Source: an uncultured Lachnospiraceae bacterium
GTDB lineage: Bacteria > Bacillota > Clostridia > Lachnospirales > Lachnospiraceae
Direction: 5' to 3'
Assembly (NCBI GenBank): GCA_910587715.1
Contig: CAJUMV010000014.1
Span: 1-64,000 of the forward strand
Length of the DNA: 64,000 nucleotides
The notes under the pieces: generated by a model
Databases searched by the model: none
Seen by the model: only the letters and a program-made list of their open reading frames with translations
What the model was told of the DNA's origin: nothing
Part shown: positions 23,972 through 31,784 of the stretch, piece by piece
Numbering within the stretch: position 1 is the first letter of the stretch
How the letters are laid out: every line of letters starts with the position of its first letter
Position numbers and translations under genes: made by a program

Positions 23972-25282
23972 TCAATCACCCATCAACAGAATGTCATCCG
24001 CCAGGAAAGAAAGCAGTCTGCCGGAGACCATATGGTTTTGCATGTCCTCCCTCGGCTCCGCCTTCCGTGCCGCCTTTAAATAACGGGTGGTATGTCCAAC
24101 CCAATATGCCTGCCCGCCTATTTCCACAAGCTCCTCAAAGAGAACCGTCTCTGTTTTTCCCAAAAATTCTTCCCGGTACGCACGGGACATCTCACGTTCC
24201 AACGTCATCAGCCGCTCGCTCCTCACCGACTTTTCCGCTTCCGTAAGCTGCCCCTCCATCGCGGCGGCACGGGTGCCCTGCCGTCTGGAATACTTGAAAA
24301 TATGCATCTCATAAAAACCCACACGCTTGAGGAAATCTTTCGTCTGCACAAACTCCTCCTCCGTCTCCCCGGGGAATCCGACGATCACGTCCGTGGTAAT
24401 CGCAGGGCTTCCATAATGTCTGCGCAATGTTTCCACCGCTTCTAAATACCCTGCCGTATCATACCGCCTGTTCATCCTGTGAAGCACCGTATCGCTGCCG
24501 CTCTGCAGGGAAAGGTGGAAATGGGGGCACACCTTCGGCAATGCGCCGATCGCCGCCGCGAACTCCTCCGTCACAATCCCCGGCTCCAGCGAGCCAAGGC
24601 GGATTCTCTCAAGCCCTTCTATCCCGGAAAGCTTTTCCAGCAGTCTTCCCAGCTCACTGCCGCCCCGGTCAATTCCGTAGGAGCTGATATGGATGCCCGT
24701 CAGCACGATTTCCCGGTAGCCCGCCTGCGCCATGGCCCGCGCTTCCTGCAGGATATCCTCCTCCAAACGGCTTCTGACCCGTCCTCTGGCGTAGGGAATA
24801 ATACAGTAAGAGCAGAACTGGTTGCACCCGTCCTGAATCTTGATGTAAGCGCGGGTATGCTCCGCCGTCGTTTTGAGCGTCATCTCCTCGTAGGGCGCAT
24901 GGGCGATATCGATTGTGTCGATCACCGGCACTGTCCGGCTCTCGAGATACGATTCCAGAATCTCCACCAAATCTTTTTTTCGGTTGTTTCCGACTGCCAA
25001 ATCCACCGCGGCGTCCTTTAAAAGCGTCTCCTGCCCGGTCTGCACATAACACCCGACCGCCACCACCACCGCGTCCGGATTCCGCTTTTTTGCCCGGTGG
25101 AGCATCTGCCTGCTCTTCCTGTCCGCGATATTTGTAACCGTACAGGTGTTCACAATATAAATATCCGCCGCTTCATCAAATGGTACAATTTTATATCCTT
25201 TTTCTTGTAACATTTGTTGCATAAAGTCCATTTCATAGGCATTTACCTTACAGCCCAGATTATGTAATGCTACACTTTTCAT
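23972..25282 (-). CDS. mtaB: tRNA t6A37 methylthiotransferase MtaB
   Basis: A 436-residue radical SAM methylthiotransferase that converts t6A to ms2t6A at tRNA position 37. The N-terminal UPF0004 domain holds the auxiliary cluster cysteines (Cys11, Cys47, Cys78), and DGCNQFCSYC gives the radical SAM cysteines at 153, 157 and 160. The opening SVALHNLGCKVNAYEMDFM is typical of MtaB rather than MiaB or RimO. A C-terminal TRAM-like domain ends the protein. It stands alone between ireB and the divergent HPr-like gene. Confidence 0.93.
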   Translation of the reverse strand: MKSVALHNLGCKVNAYEMDFMQQMLQEKGYKIVPFDEAADIYIVNTCTVTNIADRKSRQMLHRAKKRNPDAVVVAVGCYVQTGQETLLKDAAVDLAVGNNRKKDLVEILESYLESRTVPVIDTIDIAHAPYEEMTLKTTAEHTRAYIKIQDGCNQFCSYCIIPYARGRVRSRLEEDILQEARAMAQAGYREIVLTGIHISSYGIDRGGSELGRLLEKLSGIEGLERIRLGSLEPGIVTEEFAAAIGALPKVCPHFHLSLQSGSDTVLHRMNRRYDTAGYLEAVETLRRHYGSPAITTDVIVGFPGETEEEFVQTKDFLKRVGFYEMHIFKYSRRQGTRAAAMEGQLTEAEKSVRSERLMTLEREMSRAYREEFLGKTETVLFEELVEIGGQAYWVGHTTRYLKAARKAEPREDMQNHMVSGRLLSFLADDILLMGD

Positions 25283-25315
25283 AGTAATCCCCGCATTTTT
25301 TGTATTGTTTTATCA

Positions 25316-25352
25316 TTGACTTTTGCTCTTCCAACATTTAGTATAATAGCCA
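25316..25352 (+). promoter_or_regulatory. Possible promoter of the HPr-like gene
   Basis: The plus strand has TTGACT followed after 20 bases by a perfect TATAAT, upstream of AAAGGAGG and the ATG at 25386. The spacer is longer than usual, so the true -35 may differ; the -10 is convincing. Confidence 0.4.
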
Positions 25353-25385
25353 GAAGGTATAAAAATCAAAGGAGGTAATTCCGCA

Positions 25386-25616
25386 ATGAAAACAGTACAG
25401 ATTTCTTTAAATTCTATCGATAAGGTTAAATCTTTCGTGAATGATATCACAAAGTTTGATTATGATTTTGACTTGGTATCCGGCAGATACGTTATCGATG
25501 CGAAATCCATCATGGGCATTTTCAGCTTGGATTTGTCTAAGCCCATCGACCTGAACATCCACGCAGAAGACGGCACGGATGAGGTTATGGAAGCACTGAA
25601 GCCTTACATTATGTAA
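25386..25616 (+). CDS. HPr-like protein lacking the phosphorylatable histidine
   Basis: A 76-residue protein with the HPr fold signature around Ser46: RYVIDAKSIMGIFSLDLSKP. In HPr the active-site His15 sits in an HARPA motif near the N-terminus; here the corresponding region reads NSIDKVKSFVND, with no His. It therefore cannot pass phosphate in the sugar phosphotransferase system in the normal way, as with Bacillus Crh, but may be phosphorylated on the conserved Ser and act with a CcpA-type repressor. It has AAAGGAGG before the ATG and a strong terminator. It is a lone plus-strand gene. Confidence 0.8.
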   Translation: MKTVQISLNSIDKVKSFVNDITKFDYDFDLVSGRYVIDAKSIMGIFSLDLSKPIDLNIHAEDGTDEVMEALKPYIM

Positions 25617-25645
25617 TTGCTTTCGAATCCATATAGAAATCACGG

Positions 25646-25674
25646 ACAGCCCGGAAACTCCCGGGCTGTTTTTT
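25646..25674 (+). terminator. Terminator of the HPr-like gene
   Basis: A perfect 9-bp GC-rich stem (25646-25654 with 25661-25669; ACAGCCCGG/CCGGGCTGT), 6-base loop and a run of six T. thiI ends head-on at 25686. Confidence 0.9.
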
Positions 25675-25685
25675 CGTGCAGAGTC

Positions 25686-26867
25686 TTACGCCTGCACCAC
25701 GATAACCTCATCTGTCGCCAGCGCCTTCTCCACCAGCTCCTCTATCCCCTCCTGCAGATTCTGCTCATGCCGCTTGATGATATTCAGATTCGGCTTCGTC
25801 ACGGGATGCTTTGCCACGAAAATGGTACAGCAGTCCTCGTAAGGCAGAATCGAAGTCTCGTAGCTGTCGATTTTTTCCGCGATATCCACAATCTCCATCT
25901 TATCAAAACCGATTAACGGTCTGTAGACGGGCATCGTACACACCTCGTTCGTTGCCGCCAGGCTCGCCATCGTCTGGGACGCCACCTGCCCGATGCTCTC
26001 ACCCGTAATCAGACCCAGACAATCCGTCTCCTTCGCAATGTGCTCCGCAATACGCATCATATAGCGGCGCATAATGATGGTCAGCTCGTCGTGGGGACAC
26101 TTGTCGTAAATATAGAGCTGTATGTCTGTAAAGTTAATCACATGCAGCCAGACCGGTCCCGCATATGCCGCCACCTTTTTCGCCAAATCCACCACCTTCT
26201 GCTTCGCCCGCTCGCTCGTGTACGGCGGCGCGTGAAAATACACAGCGTCAATCTTCACCCCACGCTTGGCAATCATCCAGCCCGCTACCGGAGAGTCGAT
26301 ACCACCGGACAGAAGGAGCATCGCCTTGCCGCCCGTCCCCACGGGCATACCGCCGGGACCGGGTATGATTTCGGAATAGAGATATATCTTGTCCCGGATT
26401 TCCACATGCAGAAGAATGTCCGGTTTGTGCACGTCCACATGCATTTCCGGATAAGCGTCCAGAATCACGCCGCCCAGCTCTTCATTGAGCTGCATGGAGT
26501 TAAGGGGATAATTTTTGCGCGCCCGCCTTGCTGCCACCTTAAAACTTTTATTCCTGTCCGGATACACGTCGCCGACATAGCGCACTACATCCTGTCCCAG
26601 CTTTTCAAAGCCCTCGTCCTCCACATGGACAACAGGACAGATGCCGGAAATGCCGAACACTTTTTTCAAGCTCTCCACCACTTCGTCAAAGTCAAAACCT
26701 GACTGTGCATCCACATAAATGCGCCCGTCCGTCCGTCGTACGAGAAACTCGCCCTCCATCTTTTTCAGCGCATACTTAATCTGTTTGACCAGCGCCTCCT
26801 CAAAAAGGTAGCGGTTTTTCCCTTTTACACCGATTTCCGCGTATTTTATCAAAAAAGACTTGTACAT
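25686..26867 (-). CDS. thiI: tRNA 4-thiouridine synthase ThiI, form without rhodanese domain
   Basis: A 393-residue protein that thiolates uridine 8 of tRNA. It has the N-terminal ferredoxin-like and THUMP domains (about 1-165; YAEIGVKGKNRYLFE) and the PP-loop ATPase motif LLLSGGIDSPVAGW. It ends after the ATPase domain, without the C-terminal rhodanese of the E. coli enzyme, as in many Firmicutes. Sulfur probably comes straight from the cysteine desulfurase encoded just upstream. I use the ATG at 26867, set by GGAG upstream and family homology; an extra 32 residues in the longer frame are the translated hairpin region 26904-26965. Confidence 0.94.
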   Translation of the reverse strand: MYKSFLIKYAEIGVKGKNRYLFEEALVKQIKYALKKMEGEFLVRRTDGRIYVDAQSGFDFDEVVESLKKVFGISGICPVVHVEDEGFEKLGQDVVRYVGDVYPDRNKSFKVAARRARKNYPLNSMQLNEELGGVILDAYPEMHVDVHKPDILLHVEIRDKIYLYSEIIPGPGGMPVGTGGKAMLLLSGGIDSPVAGWMIAKRGVKIDAVYFHAPPYTSERAKQKVVDLAKKVAAYAGPVWLHVINFTDIQLYIYDKCPHDELTIIMRRYMMRIAEHIAKETDCLGLITGESIGQVASQTMASLAATNEVCTMPVYRPLIGFDKMEIVDIAEKIDSYETSILPYEDCCTIFVAKHPVTKPNLNIIKRHEQNLQEGIEELVEKALATDEVIVVQA

Positions 26868-26903
26868 ATTTTCTCCATTCCGAAGCGTTTTATCGTAGAA
26901 TGC

Positions 26904-26965
26904 GGGCAGAACGGGAACTCCCCCATTCTGCCCCGCGCACAGACTTTGCAACGCTCCCCGCAAAG
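26904..26965. repeat. Two tandem hairpins between the cysteine desulfurase gene and thiI
   Basis: A 12-bp stem pairs 26904-26915 with 26922-26933 (GGGCAGAA arms, one G-U pair), and a 6-bp stem pairs 26944-26949 with 26960-26965 (CTTTGC/GCAAAG). There is no T-run. The layout, two hairpins in a gap between co-directional genes, recalls 23008-23098. Confidence 0.5.
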
Positions 26966-26975
26966 CCCGGCTTGT

Positions 26976-28130
26976 TCAGTGTCTCGTATACCGCCTCAGC
27001 GTTGGCACAATCTCTTCCAGATTCCGGCAGGCGTACGCAATTTCTTCCTCCGTCGTAAATCCTGAAAGGCTGAAACGAATCGTGGACTGTAAGAGCTCCT
27101 TCTCCACGCCTATCGCCCGCAGGGTTGCCGACGGCTGCGGCTTATGCGCCGCACAGGCGCTCCCGGCGGAGACATAAATCCCGCGCTCTTCCAAAGCGTG
27201 CAGGAGTACCTCGCTGCGAACCCCCCGGAAAGAAACGCTCACGATATGGGGCGCGCCTTCCCTGCCGGGACACCCGTTGAACACCACGTCGGGAATTCTT
27301 TTGACTCCTTCAGTCAATTTCTCCCGCAGGGCATACATCCTGTCTAAATCCTGCTCCAGGTCCTGATACACCAGCTCCGCCGCTTTGGCAAAGCCCGCAA
27401 TACCGGGCAGATTCTCCGTCCCGGAGCGCAGTCCCCGCTGCTGTCCGCCGCCGTACATAATGGGGCTGACCTTTGCACCGTCCCGCATATAGAGAAGACC
27501 GATGCCTTTCGGTCCGTGGATTTTATGACCGCTGGCACTCAGCATGTCAATATGCATTTTCCTGGGGTAAATGCGCGCCTTACCGAAACCCTGCACCGCG
27601 TCCACATGGAACAGCGTCTTCGGATTCTTCTTTTTAATGAGCGCGCCCGCTTCCGCAATGGGCTGCACACTCCCGATTTCATTGTTCGTATGCATGATGG
27701 AGACCAGAATCGTATCGTCCCTGAGCGCCCTCTCCAACTCCTCCAGCGAAATTTTTCCCTGTCTGTCAACCGAAAGATACGTTACCTCAAAGCCCTGATT
27801 TTCCAAATAGGACATGGGCTGCAGTACCGCCGGATGCTCGATTTTCGTCGTAATCAGATGGCGCCCCGTCCTGTGGTTTGCCATCGCCGCGCCGACCAAG
27901 GCGATATTATCCGACTCCGTTCCGCCGGAGGTAAAGAAAATTTCTTTCTCGCTAACTTTCAAAATTTTTGCAAATGTCTCGTTCGCGTATCTTAAGTAGG
28001 CTTCCGCCTCCACTCCTTTATGGTGCAGGCTGGAAGGATTTCCATAATCCTCGCACAAAATCCTGTGCATCAACTGCGCGGCATCCTCAAAACAGGCTGT
28101 CGTCGCGGAATTATCCAGATAAACTTCCAT
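26976..28130 (-). CDS. Cysteine desulfurase (NifS/IscS-like), ThiI partner
   Basis: A 384-residue PLP enzyme that takes sulfur from cysteine. The opening MEVYLDNSATTACFEDAAQL is typical; the PLP lysine is in SASGHKIHGPKG and the catalytic Cys in SAGSACAAHKPQPS. The position directly upstream of thiI matches the Bacillus nifZ-thiI pair, so the main role is probably supplying sulfur for 4-thiouridine, though broader roles are possible. The ATG at 28130 is followed by regular coding; the gap to rsmE is 44 bases. Confidence 0.93.
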   Translation of the reverse strand: MEVYLDNSATTACFEDAAQLMHRILCEDYGNPSSLHHKGVEAEAYLRYANETFAKILKVSEKEIFFTSGGTESDNIALVGAAMANHRTGRHLITTKIEHPAVLQPMSYLENQGFEVTYLSVDRQGKISLEELERALRDDTILVSIMHTNNEIGSVQPIAEAGALIKKKNPKTLFHVDAVQGFGKARIYPRKMHIDMLSASGHKIHGPKGIGLLYMRDGAKVSPIMYGGGQQRGLRSGTENLPGIAGFAKAAELVYQDLEQDLDRMYALREKLTEGVKRIPDVVFNGCPGREGAPHIVSVSFRGVRSEVLLHALEERGIYVSAGSACAAHKPQPSATLRAIGVEKELLQSTIRFSLSGFTTEEEIAYACRNLEEIVPTLRRYTRH

Positions 28131-28174
28131 TGCCGTTGTTCCTTCCTAAACCCTATATTCTTAACATATGTATT

Positions 28175-28912
28175 TTACTCCAAATGGTACATCAGCCACG
28201 ACAGTACCGCAAGACCCGCCGTTTCGGTGCGCAGGATTCTTTTTCCTAACGTAATCGCCTCGATGCCTGCCGCAAGCGCTTCCGCCACCTCGCTTTCCTC
28301 GAAGCCGCCCTCCGGTCCGATAAAGACCGCCACGCTCTCGCCGGGCTGTATCTCCTCAATCACCCTTTTCGTATGTGCCATGTCCTCCGCCAGCTCATAG
28401 GGAATCAGCTTTACATCCAGCTCCTGCGCGTAAGCCACTGCCTGCTTCATGCTCATGGGCTCTCTCACCACGGGGATCATCCCTCTTTTGCACTGTTTTG
28501 CCGCCGCCTCCGCAATGCCCTGCCAGCGGTTTACCTTCGCCTGCGCCTTTTTCTCGTCCAGCTTCACCACACAGCGCTTTACCGCCGTCGGAATAATCTC
28601 AAACACGCCAAGCTCCACGGCTTTCTGCACAATGAGCTCCATTTTGTCCGCCTTGGGAATCCCCTGAAATAAATAAATTTTAGAGGGCAGTTCCACACCC
28701 TCTTCCCTGACAAAACGCAGTGAACAGATAACCTGCTCCTGCGTAAATTCCTCAATGCCGCAGCGGTATTCCTTTCCGTCCACACCGTTTTTAACCGCAA
28801 TCTCCTCGCCGGGCTTCAACCGCAGGACATTTTTTATATGATTGACGTCGCCGCCTGTAATAATCACTTTTTTATCCTGAATCTGTGAAGGTTCCACAAA
28901 AAACTGATACAC
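28175..28912 (-). CDS. rsmE: 16S rRNA m3U1498 methyltransferase RsmE
   Basis: A 245-residue SPOUT methyltransferase. It has an N-terminal PUA-like domain (YQFFVEPSQIQDKKVIITG, HIKNVLRLKPGEE) and the knotted C-terminal domain with FIGPEGGFEESEV and ITLGKRILRTETAGL, both diagnostic for RsmE. I use the GTG at 28912, since GGAG lies 8 bases upstream; the TTG at 28933 that extends the frame overlaps the VanZ-like gene's stop. It methylates U1498 of 16S rRNA in assembled 30S subunits. Confidence 0.93.
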   Translation of the reverse strand: MYQFFVEPSQIQDKKVIITGGDVNHIKNVLRLKPGEEIAVKNGVDGKEYRCGIEEFTQEQVICSLRFVREEGVELPSKIYLFQGIPKADKMELIVQKAVELGVFEIIPTAVKRCVVKLDEKKAQAKVNRWQGIAEAAAKQCKRGMIPVVREPMSMKQAVAYAQELDVKLIPYELAEDMAHTKRVIEEIQPGESVAVFIGPEGGFEESEVAEALAAGIEAITLGKRILRTETAGLAVLSWLMYHLE

Positions 28913-28929
28913 GTTCCAATCTCCATTCT

Positions 28930-29472
28930 TCAATCCTGCTTCTTCTGTGCACGAAGCTCCCGTTTCAATCTGCGCGCCCGCACACGCTTCACAAGCCGCA
29001 CCAGCAAAGCGAACACGACCACCCCCACAAGGGCGCCCGCGCAGTCAATGCACACATCGGAAAAACGACCCGCACGACCCGGCACGAAGAGCTGATGAAT
29101 TTCATCCGTGGCGGCATAGACCGTGGTTGCACCGACGGCAGTTCCTCCTCTTCGCAGGAAACCCATTTCCCACTGCCCAATCCATATGTAAAGCAGCACC
29201 GACATAGTACCGAACTCCGCCATATGGGCTACCTTCCTGATAAATCCCTCTATCGCATCCGAGATTTCCTTCACCCGCGCATCACTCAAATCCCAATGAA
29301 AAAAAGTTCTGGTGGAGCTTACCATATGGTAGGTGAAACTCGCGCTCACCGCGCCGGACTCTTCTTTCGGCTGGGCGGAGAATGCAAAAATAACGCACAT
29401 CAGCACAATCGCCAACACACCCGCCAGATTTCTAAGCAGCACCATTCCGAATTTTTCTTCCGATTTTTTCAT
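28930..29472 (-). CDS. VanZ-like family membrane protein
   Basis: A 180-residue protein with four or five membrane segments (LAGVLAIVLMCVIFAFSAQ; FGTMSVLLYIWI; ALVGVVVFALLVRLV) and VanZ-type motifs: FSAQP after the first segment, KVAHMAEFG, and TDEIHQLFVPGRAGRFSDV. VanZ itself gives low-level teicoplanin resistance; most relatives have unknown roles at the envelope. I choose the ATG at 29472; another ATG at 29487 is possible. It lies between prmA and rsmE in the same direction. Confidence 0.85.
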   Translation of the reverse strand: MKKSEEKFGMVLLRNLAGVLAIVLMCVIFAFSAQPKEESGAVSASFTYHMVSSTRTFFHWDLSDARVKEISDAIEGFIRKVAHMAEFGTMSVLLYIWIGQWEMGFLRRGGTAVGATTVYAATDEIHQLFVPGRAGRFSDVCIDCAGALVGVVVFALLVRLVKRVRARRLKRELRAQKKQD

Positions 29473-29503
29473 ATCCGCCCCATTCATAACGCATGTTATT
29501 ATT

Positions 29504-30553
29504 TTATGACACCTCTGCAGCTTCCTGCTTTTCGTGATGCCCTCCCACGCGTACAACCTTCCGCGCCGTCACAGAACGCCACTCGCCAAGCGCATTCACT
29601 TCCAAAACCGTAAGCCCCGCTGCCTCACAGGCCCTCGTCACAAGCCCTTCCTTGCCCTCGATAATACCCGAAGTGATATAGATGCCGCCCGGCTTCAGGC
29701 ACGGCACGATGACCGGCGTCAGCGGCACAAGCACATCCGCCAGAATATTCGCCACCACAATATCATAACACCCGTTACCGACTTTGTCCTGCACTTCCTT
29801 TTCTGTGATGATATTGCCGATCAACAGTTCAAAATCCCCGGACAGTATGTCATTGGCTTCCTTATTCTGCGCCACCGCTTCCACCGCGCAGGGGTCCAGA
29901 TCCGTGCCCACGGCATGTTTCGCGCCATACATGAGCGCAATGATCGAGAGAATGCCGCTGCCCGTCCCCACGTCCAGAAGTTCCGTCTCGGGCGTCACAT
30001 ATTTTTTAATCTGCCCGATACAGAGCCTTGTAGTCTCATGCATACCCGTGCCAAAGGCTGTACCAGGGTCAATGTGCAGAATTTTCTTATCCCGGTCCTC
30101 CGCTTTCACTTCTTCCCACGAAGGAATCACAAGAAGGTCGTCTATGTAGAACTGGTGAAAATACTGTTTCCAGTTATTGATCCAGTCGATATCCTCGGTC
30201 TCGGACACCGTAACCGTTCCTTCGCCGATTTCCATAAACAGACGGACCTCCGCCAAAGCCTCCTCAATTTTCGCGAGAACGCCCTCTCTACTCGTGCTCC
30301 CTCCTTCGGCAGCCTCTTCACCCAGACTGAGAGAACCATCCTCCCCCTCCTCCACAAAGAAACTAAGGTAGGCAACACCGTCGTCCGCTTCTGTTTCCGG
30401 CAGGATATCCACAAACATCTGCTCCTTTTCCAACGGCGAAAGGGGCACTTTATCCTCGATCTGCGCCCCCTCAAGACCCCTGTCGTAGAGCTCGCTGATA
30501 ATGATATCCTCCGCCTCCACGACTGTCTTTATTCTAAATTTCATCCATTTCAT
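29504..30553 (-). CDS. prmA: Ribosomal protein L11 methyltransferase PrmA
   Basis: A 349-residue methyltransferase with an N-terminal substrate-recognition domain (MKWMKFRIKTVVEAEDIIIS) and a C-terminal SAM domain: DPGTAFGTGMHETTRL, motif I LLDVGTGSGILSI, and VVANILADVLVPL. PrmA trimethylates lysines of L11. An acidic Ser/Gly-rich insertion at about 95-125 makes it longer than the E. coli protein (293). I start at the ATG at 30553; the 27 extra residues of the longer frame overlap the telA stop and are unlike PrmA. Confidence 0.93.
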   Translation of the reverse strand: MKWMKFRIKTVVEAEDIIISELYDRGLEGAQIEDKVPLSPLEKEQMFVDILPETEADDGVAYLSFFVEEGEDGSLSLGEEAAEGGSTSREGVLAKIEEALAEVRLFMEIGEGTVTVSETEDIDWINNWKQYFHQFYIDDLLVIPSWEEVKAEDRDKKILHIDPGTAFGTGMHETTRLCIGQIKKYVTPETELLDVGTGSGILSIIALMYGAKHAVGTDLDPCAVEAVAQNKEANDILSGDFELLIGNIITEKEVQDKVGNGCYDIVVANILADVLVPLTPVIVPCLKPGGIYITSGIIEGKEGLVTRACEAAGLTVLEVNALGEWRSVTARKVVRVGGHHEKQEAAEVS

Positions 30554-30620
30554 ATCTGCATTTCGCCTTTTCCATCCAAAATCGCTCCGCTCCCCCTCCG
30601 GCGGACCGCTCTTACCTCTG

Positions 30621-31775
30621 TTACTTCCTCTCACTGAGTTCCAACAATTTTGTCTTTAACTCGTTCTCCATTACGCGCATCTCTTCCTCCGCGACTCTTC
30701 TCTTTTCCCTGCCGTCCGCCTGAATCTTCATCACCTCATCCAGTGTGGAAATCAGATTCGCGTTAGTGCTCTTTAACGTCTCCATGTCAATAATGCCGCG
30801 CTCCGACTCCTTCGCGCTCTCAATGGCGGAAATCTTGAGCACCTCGGCATTCTTTTTCAGAAGCTCGTTCGTCATGTCGGACACTTCCCTCTGCGCCCGT
30901 GCCGCCTGCTCCGCATGGGTTACGCCCAGTGCAAGCACCATCTGGCTCTTCCAGAGGGGAATCGTATTCACGATGGTTGACTGGATTTTCTCCACCATCA
31001 TCGTGTCGCTGCTCTGTACCAGCCTAATCTGCGGCGCCGTCTGAATCGACACCATTCTGGTCAGCTCCAGATCGTGCAGTTTTTTCTCAAAACGATCGCA
31101 GAGCGCTTCCAAATCCCTTGCCGCCTGCGCATCCTCCGGCAATCCGCTCGCCTTCGCCTTTTCTAAAAGCTGCGGCAGCTCCGTCTCCCTCGTCTCGGCG
31201 AGCTTCTTCTTGCCCGCCAGTATGTACATGGAAAGCTCTTTAAAATAAGTCAGATTCAGCTCGTACATCTTATCCAGAATGGAAATATCCTTGAGAAGCT
31301 GTACCTGGTTGTCCTCCAACGCCTCACAAATCTTATTGACGTTCGTCTCCGCCTTCGAATATTTTGCTTTCATGGTCTCCAGCTTCTGCGCAGGCTTTTT
31401 AAAGATACCGAGGAACCCCTTCTCCTCCTCGTCAAAACCCTTAAGCTGCGTCACCACATCGGAAAGCATATCCCCGACCTCGCCCAGGTCTTTCGTCTTT
31501 ACATTTTCAAGCGCACTGCCGGAAAAATCCGCCATTTTTTTCTGTGTGCCTACACCGTACTGTAAAATCGCCGTGGAATTATGCAGGTCAATCTGTTTCG
31601 CGAACTCGTCCACCTGCCGTCTCTCCTCGTCGCTTAAGACCGAATCGTCTAAATCGTCCTTAAGCTCCTTTGCCTGCGGAATTTCCGCCAGAGGCTGCTT
31701 GTCCTTCACCGCATCTTCCACCTCGCCAAACACCAGAGTCGGCGCCTGCTGTTCCATTACATCAATTTCGTTCAT
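30621..31775 (-). CDS. TelA family toxic-anion-resistance-like protein
   Basis: A 384-residue, mostly helical soluble protein of the TelA/KlaA family (central QYGVGTQKKMADFSGSALEN; IPLWKSQMVLALGVTHAEQA). The family was named for tellurite resistance, but a direct enzymatic role is not established; Listeria TelA affects resistance to tellurite, nisin and cell-wall antibiotics. It follows the XpaC-like gene by 9 bases and has AGGAGG before the ATG at 31775; this pair is common in Firmicutes. Confidence 0.92.
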   Translation of the reverse strand: MNEIDVMEQQAPTLVFGEVEDAVKDKQPLAEIPQAKELKDDLDDSVLSDEERRQVDEFAKQIDLHNSTAILQYGVGTQKKMADFSGSALENVKTKDLGEVGDMLSDVVTQLKGFDEEEKGFLGIFKKPAQKLETMKAKYSKAETNVNKICEALEDNQVQLLKDISILDKMYELNLTYFKELSMYILAGKKKLAETRETELPQLLEKAKASGLPEDAQAARDLEALCDRFEKKLHDLELTRMVSIQTAPQIRLVQSSDTMMVEKIQSTIVNTIPLWKSQMVLALGVTHAEQAARAQREVSDMTNELLKKNAEVLKISAIESAKESERGIIDMETLKSTNANLISTLDEVMKIQADGREKRRVAEEEMRVMENELKTKLLELSERK

Positions 31776-31784
31776 AACTACCTC

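Noticed and set aside
26868..26963. N-terminal extension of ThiI
   Set aside because: The longer frame reads through the hairpin region and does not match ThiI; the ATG at 26867 with GGAG fits.
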